Assembly (NCBI RefSeq): GCF_018449775.1
Contig: NZ_JAAVVB010000007.1
Coordinates: forward strand, 124,001-188,000
DNA: 64,000 bases
Reading direction: 5' to 3'
Source: Mucilaginibacter sp. dw_454
Lineage (GTDB): Bacteria > Bacteroidota > Bacteroidia > Sphingobacteriales > Sphingobacteriaceae
This document shows positions 17,865 to 27,035 of the stretch, piece by piece. The translations under genes and the position numbers were made by a program. A model generated the notes under the pieces. It was not told the DNA's origin and did no database searches. It worked only from the letters and a program-made list of their open reading frames with translations. Position 1 is the first letter of the stretch. Every line of letters begins with the position of its first letter.

Positions 17865-19127
17865 TTATTCCGGTTTCAAGAATAATAGCCCGGCCCCTTT
17901 GGCGTACTCAAAAACATGCCCGTTTTGCATAGGATACCCGGTGTACTCGATGGATAAAATGCGCTCGCCCACAGCATGAATTTCTTTACCGGGGTCGGTA
18001 AAATAAATACTCATGTAAAAGCTGATATTATTAAGGTTATCCGGAAAGCGGATCTTGTACTGCAATTCGGTTTCGCCGGTGTTTATCGGGTTGGAGCTAT
18101 GGTAGTGGCCCGGGCTAAAAAAAGCCAGCGGATTATTATAGTCATCATAAAAACGGCACTCAACCTGCGCAGAAACGGGTATCTTATGCATTATTTTTAG
18201 CTTCATATCAAAACTATAATTATTATCGGGACTAAGTGTGAGGTTGTTGGCTGTACTATTATTGAACAGCATTTCTGTAATCCTGATCTTATCTGAAAGG
18301 TAATTGATATTATCAAGCGGATTAACACCTGCGTTAACCACACTGTTACTGTATTTAAATATCGCTTCGTCACTACCGCCATCAAAAACAACCTGACCGT
18401 TATTAAGCACAATACCTTTATTGCAAAGGGCCTTTACGGTAGCCATATTATGACTGACGAAAAGAACCGTTCTGCCTTCGCCACGGCTTACATCGCCCAT
18501 TTTGCCCAAACATTTTTTCTGGAACTCGGCATCGCCGACAGATAACACCTCATCCACTATCAAGATCTCGCTTTCCAGGTGCGCTGCAACGGCAAAGGCC
18601 AAACGAACATACATGCCCGACGAGTAACGTTTAACCGGTGTATCAATATACCGTTCAACACCGGCAAAGTCAACAATTTCATCAAACTTGCGCGTTATTT
18701 CTTTTTTACGCATCCCTAATATAGCACCGTTCAAAAAGATGTTCTCGCGGCCGGTAAGCTCCGGATGAAACCCCGTACCTACTTCCAGTAAACTTGCTAT
18801 CCGGCCACGTACTTTAACCGTTCCGGTGGTTGGCGCGGTAATGCGGCTTAAAATCTTCAGCAACGTACTTTTGCCGGCGCCATTACGACCAATGATACCT
18901 ACTGCATCGCCCTGCTGTATATCAAAACTGATATCTTTTAGGCTCCACACCATGTCACTTCCGCCCTTAACTGCCCGGTCATTGACTTCGCCGATTTTTA
19001 AAAACGGATCGTCCTTACCTCTTATTTTTGACCAATACCGCTCTAAATCGCGCGACAGCGTACCCGTACCAAAGTTGCCTAATTGATATACTTTCGATAA
19101 GTTTTCGACTTTAATAGTTATAGACAT
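17865..19127 (-). CDS. Polysaccharide ABC transporter ATP-binding protein with Wzt C-terminal domain
   Basis: A 420-residue ATPase. Walker A GRNGAGKST is at residues 80-88, the signature region YSSGMYVRLAFA near 168-179, Walker B ILIVDE at 188-193 and the H-loop His near 216. The YSSGM form of the signature is typical of TagH/Wzt/KpsT exporters. Residues from about 270 on form a beta-sandwich like the Wzt carbohydrate-binding domain that recognises the finished chain. It is the first gene of the operon. The permease (Wzm) expected beside it is absent: the next gene upstream is divergent and unrelated. Confidence 0.9.
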   Translation of the reverse strand: MSITIKVENLSKVYQLGNFGTGTLSRDLERYWSKIRGKDDPFLKIGEVNDRAVKGGSDMVWSLKDISFDIQQGDAVGIIGRNGAGKSTLLKILSRITAPTTGTVKVRGRIASLLEVGTGFHPELTGRENIFLNGAILGMRKKEITRKFDEIVDFAGVERYIDTPVKRYSSGMYVRLAFAVAAHLESEILIVDEVLSVGDAEFQKKCLGKMGDVSRGEGRTVLFVSHNMATVKALCNKGIVLNNGQVVFDGGSDEAIFKYSNSVVNAGVNPLDNINYLSDKIRITEMLFNNSTANNLTLSPDNNYSFDMKLKIMHKIPVSAQVECRFYDDYNNPLAFFSPGHYHSSNPINTGETELQYKIRFPDNLNNISFYMSIYFTDPGKEIHAVGERILSIEYTGYPMQNGHVFEYAKGAGLLFLKPE

Positions 19128-19388
19128 AATGGCTTAATTGTAGCCCGATAGTTGATTTGAGATTTATGCAATTGGACATGGCTTCGCCCGGTGAGTCACA
19201 AAAATCATTTGCGACAAACGGTATTAACATCCGGCGTTTATTGTAACTTATGCAGGATACTCAATTAAAAAACAAAATCTAAACAAAATTAGAGAAATAG
19301 TTAAGGTCGGCAATTAAAAATATGGCCCGGAGACCGGCTTTTACATTTTTGAAAAAACCCACCTATATTTACCAACCAAACAAGGCTC

Positions 19389-20630
19389 ATGGAAAACTAC
19401 ACTGTGATATTACTGATCATGGCTGTGATGATTGCAGCATCGGGCATTGCCGACAGGATCAAGGTTCCGGTGCCTGTATTATTGCTGATAGTAGGTATAG
19501 CGGTGGGCTTTGCACCCATGATGCCCGATATCGAGCTTAATCCGGATATCATTATGCTGCTTTTTTTGCCGCCATTATTATATGATGCGGCCTTTAACAT
19601 CTCTTTCAAAGAATTTCAGACCAACATCAGTACCATAGGTACGTTGGCTATTGGTTTAGTATTTATAACTACGGCGGGTATTGCCGCAATTGCACATTAT
19701 ATGATACCAGGTATGAGCTGGCCGCTTTCATTTGTTTTAGGTGCAATATTATCGGCAACCGACGCTGTTGCTGCTATCGGCATAACCAAAGGGCTTGGCT
19801 TGCCGCATAACACCGTTACTATTTTAGAGGGCGAAAGTTTAGTTAATGATGCCTCGGCATTAGTGGCTTATCGTTTTGCAGTTGCGGCAGTCGCCGGAGT
19901 TGCATTTTTCGCCTGGCAGGCTGTTTTTCAATTCGTAATTGTGTTAGCCGGCGGCTTTTTAACCGGATTTGTCGTGGCACAGTTAATGGCGCAGCTTATC
20001 CGCTTCTTCCGCAAGAGCGATATGGTGGTGATTAGCCTGATGCTGTTAATGCCCTTTGTTACCTACCTGGTAGCCGAGCATTTCAAGGTTTCGGGCGTGA
20101 TTGCCGTAGTAGTTTTAGGCTTAGGGATGTCAAGGTTCAGCAAGGAAAAATTTCCCGATGCTGTCAAAGATCAATCGCTGCATTTTTGGAGCGTCATCAT
20201 ATTCTTGCTTAATGGCTTGATCTTTTTGCTCATCGGCCTACAATTTCCGCTGATATTTAAAAAACTGAGCACAGTACAAGTATGGCCCTACATTGGTTAT
20301 GCAGCCATTATAACTATCTCTACCTTGCTTATTCGTATGGTAAGGGTTTATCTGCAGCAGCTCAACCTTAAAAAAGCATTTCAGGGCAAACGTAAAATAA
20401 GTGAAGAGGCTTTGTTTGACTCGCGCACCAGCTTTATTATTACCTGGTCTGGCATGCGGGGCATTGTTTCATTGGCTATCGCCATTGGCTTGCCCATTCT
20501 GTTAAAAAGCGGCAAGCCATTCCCTATGCGTAACGAAATTTTATTTCTGACAATAGGCGTTGTGCTCCTTTCGCTCCTGGGCCAGGGGTTGACGCTACCC
20601 TGGGTAGTAAAGAAGCTGCAGAAAAAATGA
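19389..20630 (+). CDS. Na+/H+ antiporter, CPA1 family (NhaP-like)
   Basis: A 413-residue membrane protein with about twelve hydrophobic segments. LSATDAVAAIG and GESLVNDASALVAY hold the conserved aspartates and the ND motif of the CPA1 exchange site. A further block, SGMRGIVSLAIAIGLP, is the usual arginine-containing segment near the C-terminus. It exchanges cytoplasmic Na+ (or K+) for protons. The long C-terminal cytoplasmic tail of some homologues is missing. It is a single gene, divergent from the polysaccharide operon. Confidence 0.92.
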   Translation: MENYTVILLIMAVMIAASGIADRIKVPVPVLLLIVGIAVGFAPMMPDIELNPDIIMLLFLPPLLYDAAFNISFKEFQTNISTIGTLAIGLVFITTAGIAAIAHYMIPGMSWPLSFVLGAILSATDAVAAIGITKGLGLPHNTVTILEGESLVNDASALVAYRFAVAAVAGVAFFAWQAVFQFVIVLAGGFLTGFVVAQLMAQLIRFFRKSDMVVISLMLLMPFVTYLVAEHFKVSGVIAVVVLGLGMSRFSKEKFPDAVKDQSLHFWSVIIFLLNGLIFLLIGLQFPLIFKKLSTVQVWPYIGYAAIITISTLLIRMVRVYLQQLNLKKAFQGKRKISEEALFDSRTSFIITWSGMRGIVSLAIAIGLPILLKSGKPFPMRNEILFLTIGVVLLSLLGQGLTLPWVVKKLQKK

Positions 20631-20655
20631 AGCAATCGCCTGGTTTATACCGCTG

Positions 20656-22473
20656 TTATTTATGCTCGTTATTTAGTTTATAACTTTCTTTGATCACGGC
20701 TTCGTTAATCTCTTTAACCCTGTCCAACTGCATTTTCTCCACGGCGCGGTCATAAGTCAATACACCATTAACTTCATGCTCAACATCGGTGGTCTGGGTA
20801 TAAATAGCTACACTCAGCCCTTTGTATTTCATCAACTGATCGACCCTTTCCAGTAAAAACACGTACCGGTCTGTAAGCGCGGCTTTTGTCGGTGCGTAAT
20901 CGTAAGCATTATTTTCTACCGGCCACATATGGCCGATGGTGTAAAGGCCAACCCCGCCAAACTCGCCTAACGAAGCTGCCCGATGCTCATCGGGTTTTGA
21001 AGCGCCAAATGGGCCCACGTAAATATGGGTATCGACATAATCGCCATTGCCCGGGTCGCCGTATGGTTTTTGATAGTCGGGATTATTATTGAAACCCGAA
21101 TTACCATTTACTAAGCGCGACGGATCATATTGTTTAACCCAACTGGTGATGTTCTTGACATCGAATGCGCCCCAGTTTTCGTTAAAGGGCACCCAGGTGA
21201 TGATAGATGGCGAGTTATAATGATCATCCATAATAGCCTTTAATTCCTTCCGGTATACGCCGCGGTTTACCGTGGTGTCTTCGTTCTGATACCAGATCGC
21301 CGGCATATCCTGCCAAACAAATAGCCCCATCTTATCTGCCCAGTAATAAAAACGTTGCGGCTCGGTCTTCATGTGTTTGCGGATAAGGTTAAACCCTGCC
21401 TTTTTAGCGGCCTCCATGTCAAACTTCATCGCGCCCTCAGTTGGGGCCGTTAACACACCATCCGGCCAGTAACCCTGATCCAACAAACCCAGTTGCATGA
21501 TAAATTTGCCGTTCACCAACGGACGCATAACCCCATTGAGTTTACCCAGTTTAATATCGCGCATACCAAAATAGCTCTTCACCTCATCGGCAACGCTACC
21601 GTCGGCATTATAAAGTGTTAGTTTCAAATCATACAAAAAAGGATGCTCCGGCGACCATAGTTCAGGCTTATCAATCGGAATCTCAAATGAAGAACCCGCT
21701 GTCGCTTTTATTTCAGCAACAATATTTTTACCATCCAGCGCCACCGCCGCAACCTTGCCTGTGCTGTTGCTATTGATCAATACTCTTAATCGCTTGCCAT
21801 CTACATCTGGCAGTAAGCGGATACTTTTGATATAGTTAGCGCTTACCGGCTCCAGCCATACGGTTTGCCAAATGCCCGATGAAAAGGTATAGTCGCCACG
21901 CGGGCCACTTTTGCCTGAAGGCACTTTACCATTATTTGGATCATTGGCGGCAACGATCAACATATTTGTTCCTTTTGATAAAAAGGCCGTGATATCAAAA
22001 CTAAAAGAATCGTACCCACCTGCATGTGTGCCAACCTTTTTGCCGTTTACAAATACAGTGGCGTCATGATCTACCGCGCCGAAATTCAGAATGACATGCT
22101 TGCCTTTCCAGGTAGCCGGCAAATCAAAAGCCCGGCGATACCACATGTTGATCTCCTGCTTGCGCTGAATGCCCGACAGGTAAGACTCCGGGCAATACGG
22201 CACCAATATTTTTTCTTTAACACCATCGAATGAGGCTGCTGCCTGCGGGTGAAGCGCATCGGGAGCATCTTTACCACCACGATAATCCCATTTACCGTTA
22301 AGGCATAACCACTCCTCGCGCTGCTCTTGCGGCCGCGGATATTCTGACCATGGAACTTCGGCTTTACTGGCGGCTTCTGTCCACGGCGTTGGTAATTGAG
22401 CAACTTGTGCAACGGCAGTGCGGTAACTTACAAAAAGAGATATAATTAAAAGCGATGATAAAAAACGTTTCAT
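20656..22473 (-). CDS. Glycoside hydrolase family 2 enzyme, secreted
   Basis: The frame is open to 22545, but the ATG at 22473 starts a proper signal peptide (MKRFLSSLLIISLFVSYRTAVAQ). The 605-residue product has the GH2 order: jelly-roll sugar-binding domain, immunoglobulin-like domain, then TIM barrel. The acid/base Glu432 is in VPFNENWGAF and the likely nucleophile Glu504 in SLGEFGG. Substrates of the family include beta-galactosides, beta-glucuronides and beta-mannosides; none is clear here. It is divergent from the DUF5703 gene, with a LacI-type palindrome between them. Confidence 0.9.
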   Translation of the reverse strand: MKRFLSSLLIISLFVSYRTAVAQVAQLPTPWTEAASKAEVPWSEYPRPQEQREEWLCLNGKWDYRGGKDAPDALHPQAAASFDGVKEKILVPYCPESYLSGIQRKQEINMWYRRAFDLPATWKGKHVILNFGAVDHDATVFVNGKKVGTHAGGYDSFSFDITAFLSKGTNMLIVAANDPNNGKVPSGKSGPRGDYTFSSGIWQTVWLEPVSANYIKSIRLLPDVDGKRLRVLINSNSTGKVAAVALDGKNIVAEIKATAGSSFEIPIDKPELWSPEHPFLYDLKLTLYNADGSVADEVKSYFGMRDIKLGKLNGVMRPLVNGKFIMQLGLLDQGYWPDGVLTAPTEGAMKFDMEAAKKAGFNLIRKHMKTEPQRFYYWADKMGLFVWQDMPAIWYQNEDTTVNRGVYRKELKAIMDDHYNSPSIITWVPFNENWGAFDVKNITSWVKQYDPSRLVNGNSGFNNNPDYQKPYGDPGNGDYVDTHIYVGPFGASKPDEHRAASLGEFGGVGLYTIGHMWPVENNAYDYAPTKAALTDRYVFLLERVDQLMKYKGLSVAIYTQTTDVEHEVNGVLTYDRAVEKMQLDRVKEINEAVIKESYKLNNEHK

Positions 22474-22541
22474 GGATTCATTATTGGTATGCTGCAAGAT
22501 AGGTAATTTCTTTTTTTTGTTAAAGCCGGAAAACTCGCTTG

Positions 22542-22553
22542 GCAATCGATTGC
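22542..22553. promoter_or_regulatory. LacI-type operator candidate (perfect 12-bp palindrome)
   Basis: GCAATCGATTGC has the central CG and overall shape of operators bound by LacI/GalR regulators. It lies between the divergent GH2 and DUF5703 genes. It sits 11 bp before a good Bacteroidota -7 box, TAGATTTG at 22565-22572, so a bound protein would block that promoter. No LacI-family gene is in the window. Confidence 0.5.
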
Positions 22554-22624
22554 AAAAAATTGGATAGATTTGTCAAATATTAATTAGGTTTACTTAATTT
22601 CATAGCCTGTAAACCAATTATACC

Positions 22625-24928
22625 ATGAACCGTCGATTTTTACCCTTATTATTGAGTGTGTTTTTATTTGAGCAAAGCAGCGCTATTGCCCAGGTAAAAC
22701 AACCATTGGCTAACAGTTTAGCCGCATCAAACAATGTCAAATGGCATACGCTGGGTAATGATGAAAACAGCTCGATGCCTTTGGGTAACGGCGATATTGC
22801 AGCAAACGTGTGGACCGAAAAAAACGGCGATATTGTAGTGCTTATTGCTAAATCAGATGCATGGGCAGAAACCGCAAGTTTGCTTAAGATTGGTCGCGTT
22901 CGTATCAAATTAACGCCCAATCCATTTGCAGATACCGTTGGCTTTTCGCAAGTGCTGCGCCTGGAGAGTGGGATGCTTGAAATTAAGCGGGGAGCGAATA
23001 AAGTATTAGTTTGGGTGGATGCCAATCATCCGGAAATCCATGTAGAGGCAGAGCTGGCCAGCGCCGGCACCTTGAATGCGGGCCTTGAAACATGGCGCGA
23101 AGTGAACGCCACAGTATCCTCGGCAACAGATCCCGACTTTCCAACCATCATGAGTGGCGAGCGTCAGCCAAAGCTAAAGCCCGATTTCGTATTTCCCATC
23201 AGCAGCAACCGCCTGGCCTGGTGCCATTATAATGCTGATAGTTTTTATCCATATATCCTCAAACAGCAGCATTTGGAAAGCTTAAACGGCAAATATTCCG
23301 ATCCGCTATATCAGCGTTGTTTTGGTGCGTTGTTAACCGGCCCCGGATTGGTTAAACAGGATGATCGCACCTTACAATCAGCGAAAGTGGGGAAGAAGTT
23401 ACGCCTTGATATCGTAGCGCTGACTGATACTAAATCCGCCTCCCCCGCCAATTGGAACGATAAAATAAATACACTGGCAACCACGCTTGCCGCAAATGAT
23501 ATCAACAAACTGCGCCAGGCCCATACAAAATGGTGGTCCGATTTCTGGAACCGCAGCTGGATCCATGTAAGCGGTACCGACGATGCGCAAAAAGTATCGC
23601 AAGGTTATGCCATGCAGCGTTATATGCTGGCGGCATCGTCGCGCGGCGAGTCGGCGGTTAAGTTTAATGGCGGGTTGTTTACCGTAGGGCATGATCTGGT
23701 TGAAAGCAGGAAACAAAACGGAAAGAACCACGACCCCGATTTCCGCGAATGGGGCGAAAGTTACTGGAACCAAAACAACCGCCTGTTATACTGGCCGCTG
23801 GTAATGACCGGCGATAACGACCTGCTCAAACCCTGGTTTGGTATGTATTTAAAGCGCCTGGATTTTGCCAAAGCACGCAACGCGGTCTATTATCACCATG
23901 ACGGTGCAAGCTACCCCGAAACCATGGAGTTTTGGGGCATGCCAAGGATGGAGGATTTTGGCACCAACAACCCAACCAATGATATAGACAGCCGCTGGCA
24001 GCGCTACCACGTACAGGGCACCCTCGAGGTAATTGCCGAGATGCTGGACCAATACGATTATTATGGCGATAAAGCTTTCGCCCGAAACTCGATAGTGCCT
24101 TTTGCCGATGCCATTATCGCTTATTATGATAAACATTGGCCGAGGGATACCAATGGTAAGATCTATATGTCGCCCATGCAGTCGCTGGAAACCTACCAGC
24201 TTACCGCAGCCAACCCAACGCCGGATATTGCGGGTTTGATGAGCGACATTCCGCGTTTGTTGGCGTTATCGCATGATATGACCACGCCGCAACAGCGCGA
24301 GAGCTGGTTGCGTGTATTACGCGATTTGCCGCCACTGCCAATGGGCAAAACAGCCAAAGGCAAATCACCCGCTTTGGGAGAGGGCAGTGCCGATGGCCTG
24401 GACATTATCTTGCCGGCAGCCAAATACGGTAAAACAGAAAATAGCGAAAACCCGGAGCTATACGTCGCTTTTCCATACCGGATCTACGGGGTTGGGAAAC
24501 CAAATCTTGACCTGGCGCTCAGAACATTTGATGCCCGGCTCTTCCCGCAGAATACCTGCTGGGGACAAGATGGTACCCAGGCTTCTATTCTTGGACTTAC
24601 CGGCGTAGCAAAAAAAGCAGCAATTGCCGAGTTTACGAATTACGGCGAGCAACAATTCCGCTGGTTCTGGCGCGCCGATCATGATTATATCCCCGATCTG
24701 GACAATGGCGGCTCGGGCATGATCACCCTGCAAAACATGCTGATGCAATGCGACGGCAAACGCATCCAACTAACCCCTGCCTGGCCCGCCGACTGGACCG
24801 CCGATTTTAAACTCCATGCACCCGGTAATACGACTGTTGCAGGGCATGTAGAAAACGGCAAGCTATCGCATTTAGTGGTGCTGCCGGTTAGCCGGGCAAA
24901 GGATGTGGTGATTGTGCCGGTGAAGTGA
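22625..24928 (+). CDS. DUF5703 domain protein, probable secreted glycoside hydrolase
   Basis: A 767-residue protein with a signal peptide (MNRRFLPLLLSVFLFEQSSAIAQ). The N-terminal region VKWHTLGNDENSSMPLGNGDIAANVW is the DUF5703 beta-sandwich, similar to the N-terminus of GH95. The long remainder looks like an (alpha/alpha)6 barrel, with DFREWGESYWNQNNRLLYWPLVMTGD and YYHHDGASYPETMEFWG as conserved stretches. The fold suggests a hydrolase on a plant or microbial glycan, but the substrate is unknown. Shared control with the divergent GH2 gene is likely. A terminator-like hairpin lies about 125 bp downstream. Confidence 0.82.
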   Translation: MNRRFLPLLLSVFLFEQSSAIAQVKQPLANSLAASNNVKWHTLGNDENSSMPLGNGDIAANVWTEKNGDIVVLIAKSDAWAETASLLKIGRVRIKLTPNPFADTVGFSQVLRLESGMLEIKRGANKVLVWVDANHPEIHVEAELASAGTLNAGLETWREVNATVSSATDPDFPTIMSGERQPKLKPDFVFPISSNRLAWCHYNADSFYPYILKQQHLESLNGKYSDPLYQRCFGALLTGPGLVKQDDRTLQSAKVGKKLRLDIVALTDTKSASPANWNDKINTLATTLAANDINKLRQAHTKWWSDFWNRSWIHVSGTDDAQKVSQGYAMQRYMLAASSRGESAVKFNGGLFTVGHDLVESRKQNGKNHDPDFREWGESYWNQNNRLLYWPLVMTGDNDLLKPWFGMYLKRLDFAKARNAVYYHHDGASYPETMEFWGMPRMEDFGTNNPTNDIDSRWQRYHVQGTLEVIAEMLDQYDYYGDKAFARNSIVPFADAIIAYYDKHWPRDTNGKIYMSPMQSLETYQLTAANPTPDIAGLMSDIPRLLALSHDMTTPQQRESWLRVLRDLPPLPMGKTAKGKSPALGEGSADGLDIILPAAKYGKTENSENPELYVAFPYRIYGVGKPNLDLALRTFDARLFPQNTCWGQDGTQASILGLTGVAKKAAIAEFTNYGEQQFRWFWRADHDYIPDLDNGGSGMITLQNMLMQCDGKRIQLTPAWPADWTADFKLHAPGNTTVAGHVENGKLSHLVVLPVSRAKDVVIVPVK

Positions 24929-24949
24929 TGTAGCAAAATGAGATGCCAC

Positions 24950-25088
24950 TGTTTCACATGAATGTGTGATATGTGAAACAAGTGAAACACTATTTAGCAT
25001 AACTCAGTGAATTACTGTCTTTTATTAATATATCGTGAAACAAAATGAAACACAAAAAATGACTTATCGGTCATTTTTTGTTCACGTG
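24950..25088 (+). repeat. GTGAAAC-motif element, copy A
   Basis: A 139-bp element that recurs at 43996-44133. From 5' to 3' it has TGTTTCACATG, a 21-bp block beginning GAAACAAGTGAAACAC (24975-24995), a 39-bp variable spacer with a small hairpin (CAGT/ACTG, 25005-25017), a second 18-bp block GTGAAACAAAATGAAACA (25035-25052), a terminator-like hairpin, and GTTCACGTG. The two blocks are identical in both copies and the spacing differs by only one base. Confidence 0.7.
25054..25079 (+). terminator. Rho-independent terminator-like hairpin inside copy A
   Basis: AAAAAATGAC and GTCATTTTTT form a perfect 10-bp stem around a 6-base loop, with a T-run in the 3' arm. It could end the DUF5703 transcript, or a small RNA made from the element. 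Confidence 0.65.
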
Positions 25089-25217
25089 TTGTTGCTGCCG
25101 GGCTGTTTATTGTTTGCAAATTAACGGTGGAGTACTCTTGCCTGTGTAGAAGCCCTAAATGCTGAAGAGCAGCCTAGTTGATTTTTGACTGGTATCTTAT
25201 TGATTGCACCAGAAAGT

Positions 25218-26216
25218 CTACAGTGTTAAAGGCTCTTGTTTAAATGGCTGTGTCCACCCTTGTTCTCGTGGGTTAAAAAGAAACAAATCCTTGCGCGTGT
25301 TGGCTGGGATTTTAACTTCATGAAGATAAAACGTTTCAGGTTTGGTGTCAATCAATTCCCCTTGGAAGTGTTGGGTAATTAACGCGGAAAACATGTTCTT
25401 ATCCTCAAACATGGGTATGGGGCTAAACCTTACGCAATGCATGACGAGTGTAGCGACAACGGCACTTATACAATGGTTTAACGTGGCTGTCGAAAAAAAC
25501 TTTGATCGATCGTGTTTTGTTTTATTGTAAGCATCGTACCAATCAAGTGACGTAGAAGGATTATTTGCTTGCCAATTGTTAAAAGGTCTAAAAGGACCCA
25601 AAGATTTATAGGACTTAAGAGTAAATTGATAATCCCTTAAATGCAATTTATCGCATAATTTGACATAGTCCTTAGTTGTAAAGCTTTTTCTATTAACAGG
25701 GGTAGCGTTTGCCAAATCCATATACGCAGTCCAACTATTCTCAACTTCGGCACATGCCAGTATCAAAAGTTCACGTGTTTTGTGGCTAAAAGTATTTATG
25801 CATGCAGCATCGGGTTCAATATATAGAAAGAGTTCGTCAAGTTTTCCAATCAACAGTCTCAGTGATTGTTCTGCGAGTCTCATATCTGTTTCGTTACAAT
25901 CTAAGGCCTGAAACGTGTCTTCGTAATGGTATAGTGTTGGTCTCCAAACACTTTTTACTACATTGCCTATTTTTAGATTTAACGGCTTAATATCTATAGC
26001 ACCAAAGGTGTTTTCAACCCATTCTTTCAATGTCCCTTCTTTTGCCTGAAGAGCGGTGAGACCTATAGAAATAATATTGAATCCTGTATTTCTCCCGAAA
26101 GTATGAATGAAATGAGTATCAGTTTCATAAGCGAATCCTCTAGCATGTCTTAGGTAGACATCTGCAGTGAACCGGGGGATATTGCTTTTCGTATTGATGT
26201 AGGTTAGACCTGTCAT
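25218..26216 (-). CDS. Hypothetical protein with a WYxxYNxxKHxR motif
   Basis: I cannot name the family. The ATG at 26214-26216 is preferred over the longer TTG start at 26255, giving 332 residues. The N-terminal third is beta-rich. The C-terminal half is helical and has HKTRELLILACAEVENSW followed by DWYDAYNKTKHDRSKFF, then an alanine-rich helix. The combination of an R-E-L-L helix with YNxxKHxR recurs in uncharacterised, often defence-associated, helical proteins and recalls HEPN-type folds; this is a weak inference. It stands alone in an AT-richer stretch with no conserved partner. Confidence 0.6.
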   Translation of the reverse strand: MTGLTYINTKSNIPRFTADVYLRHARGFAYETDTHFIHTFGRNTGFNIISIGLTALQAKEGTLKEWVENTFGAIDIKPLNLKIGNVVKSVWRPTLYHYEDTFQALDCNETDMRLAEQSLRLLIGKLDELFLYIEPDAACINTFSHKTRELLILACAEVENSWTAYMDLANATPVNRKSFTTKDYVKLCDKLHLRDYQFTLKSYKSLGPFRPFNNWQANNPSTSLDWYDAYNKTKHDRSKFFSTATLNHCISAVVATLVMHCVRFSPIPMFEDKNMFSALITQHFQGELIDTKPETFYLHEVKIPANTRKDLFLFNPREQGWTQPFKQEPLTL

Positions 26217-26486
26217 TGTAGTATCGTAAATTAAGGACTTTCTTAAAAGAATCAAAGGTAGGTCTTAGTTTACAGGGCCCGATATCAACAATTCTTTTAG
26301 ACTAATAATACATTCTTTTATCTTAACTGAACACAAAGGCTTACAAGATCGCTTGCTTCGTCAAGATCACTTTGATTTTTTGAGTACTTGACTCCGCTAG
26401 CGCGAGTATGCGGCGTGGTATATGGGCGTAGCTAACTCGTGCCTCGTTCGTTAGTAAACAATCAGGCTAATCAAAATAATTCTGAT

Positions 26487-26948
26487 CTAATCCTCCCTCA
26501 CATAAACCTCATCATATATAGTCGATTCGCCGTTCGAGCTACCAAGCGTGCCAACGGTATGCAATTTACCATTCTCCATCGTTAATTTATATTTAACCTG
26601 CATGGTTTCAAAGCCCTTAAAGGCGGCGTATTCTGTCAACTCCTCATAGTTTCCGTCAACAAGTGTGTAGTGCCCGCCTGCTACAGAAACGCATAACTTC
26701 TTGTTATCATAGGCCGGTATCTTCTTTTCGATAACCACCACAAAAGTTTTGGGAGTCAGTATTTTATGTTGGAATACATTGCTGCTGTCTCCGATAGAGA
26801 TCTGGCCATTAGGATAGGTAACCTTTTGGGATAAGAGTCTCCAGGTGCCAATGTGGTCTGCAGTTGTTGTTTTCTTTTTTGATTGCGCAAAGGCGGTTGC
26901 CGAAAAAAGCAAGCACACTATTATAGCGCGGGATAATTTTTGGTTCAT
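26487..26948 (-). CDS. Secreted lipocalin-like protein (paralogue 1)
   Basis: A 153-residue protein with a signal peptide (residues 1-21, ending AFA-QS) and a mature domain starting HIGTWRLLSQKVTYPNGQ. This opening, with GxW and later beta strands ending IYDEVYVRED, resembles the lipocalin-like/DUF4488 proteins of Bacteroidota. Ligand unknown. It is a tandem paralogue of the next upstream gene: the mature parts are about 60% identical by eye, while the signal-peptide and leader DNA is almost identical. Confidence 0.75.
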   Translation of the reverse strand: MNQKLSRAIIVCLLFSATAFAQSKKKTTTADHIGTWRLLSQKVTYPNGQISIGDSSNVFQHKILTPKTFVVVIEKKIPAYDNKKLCVSVAGGHYTLVDGNYEELTEYAAFKGFETMQVKYKLTMENGKLHTVGTLGSSNGESTIYDEVYVRED

Positions 26949-27035
26949 GGTAAAGGTTATTGGTTGATTAAATTTTTATTGGTCGACTAAATATAAGGCT
27001 TTCTGTTGGTATTTTATTCTTACCCCGTAGTTGTC

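Noticed and set aside
22086..22412. A 108-residue frame antisense to part of the GH2 gene region
   Set aside because: It is a shadow in another frame of the GH2 coding sequence, which has a signal peptide and both catalytic residues.
24950..25088. A CRISPR-like array, because of repeated GTGAAAC
   Set aside because: The motifs are only 7-18 bp, irregularly spaced, without equal-length spacers, and no cas genes are present.
26380..26460. A possible further repeat with CCGC/GCGG and CTAAC/GTTAG pairings
   Set aside because: It looks like a dispersed element, but no second copy is in the window and the pairing is weak, so it was not listed.
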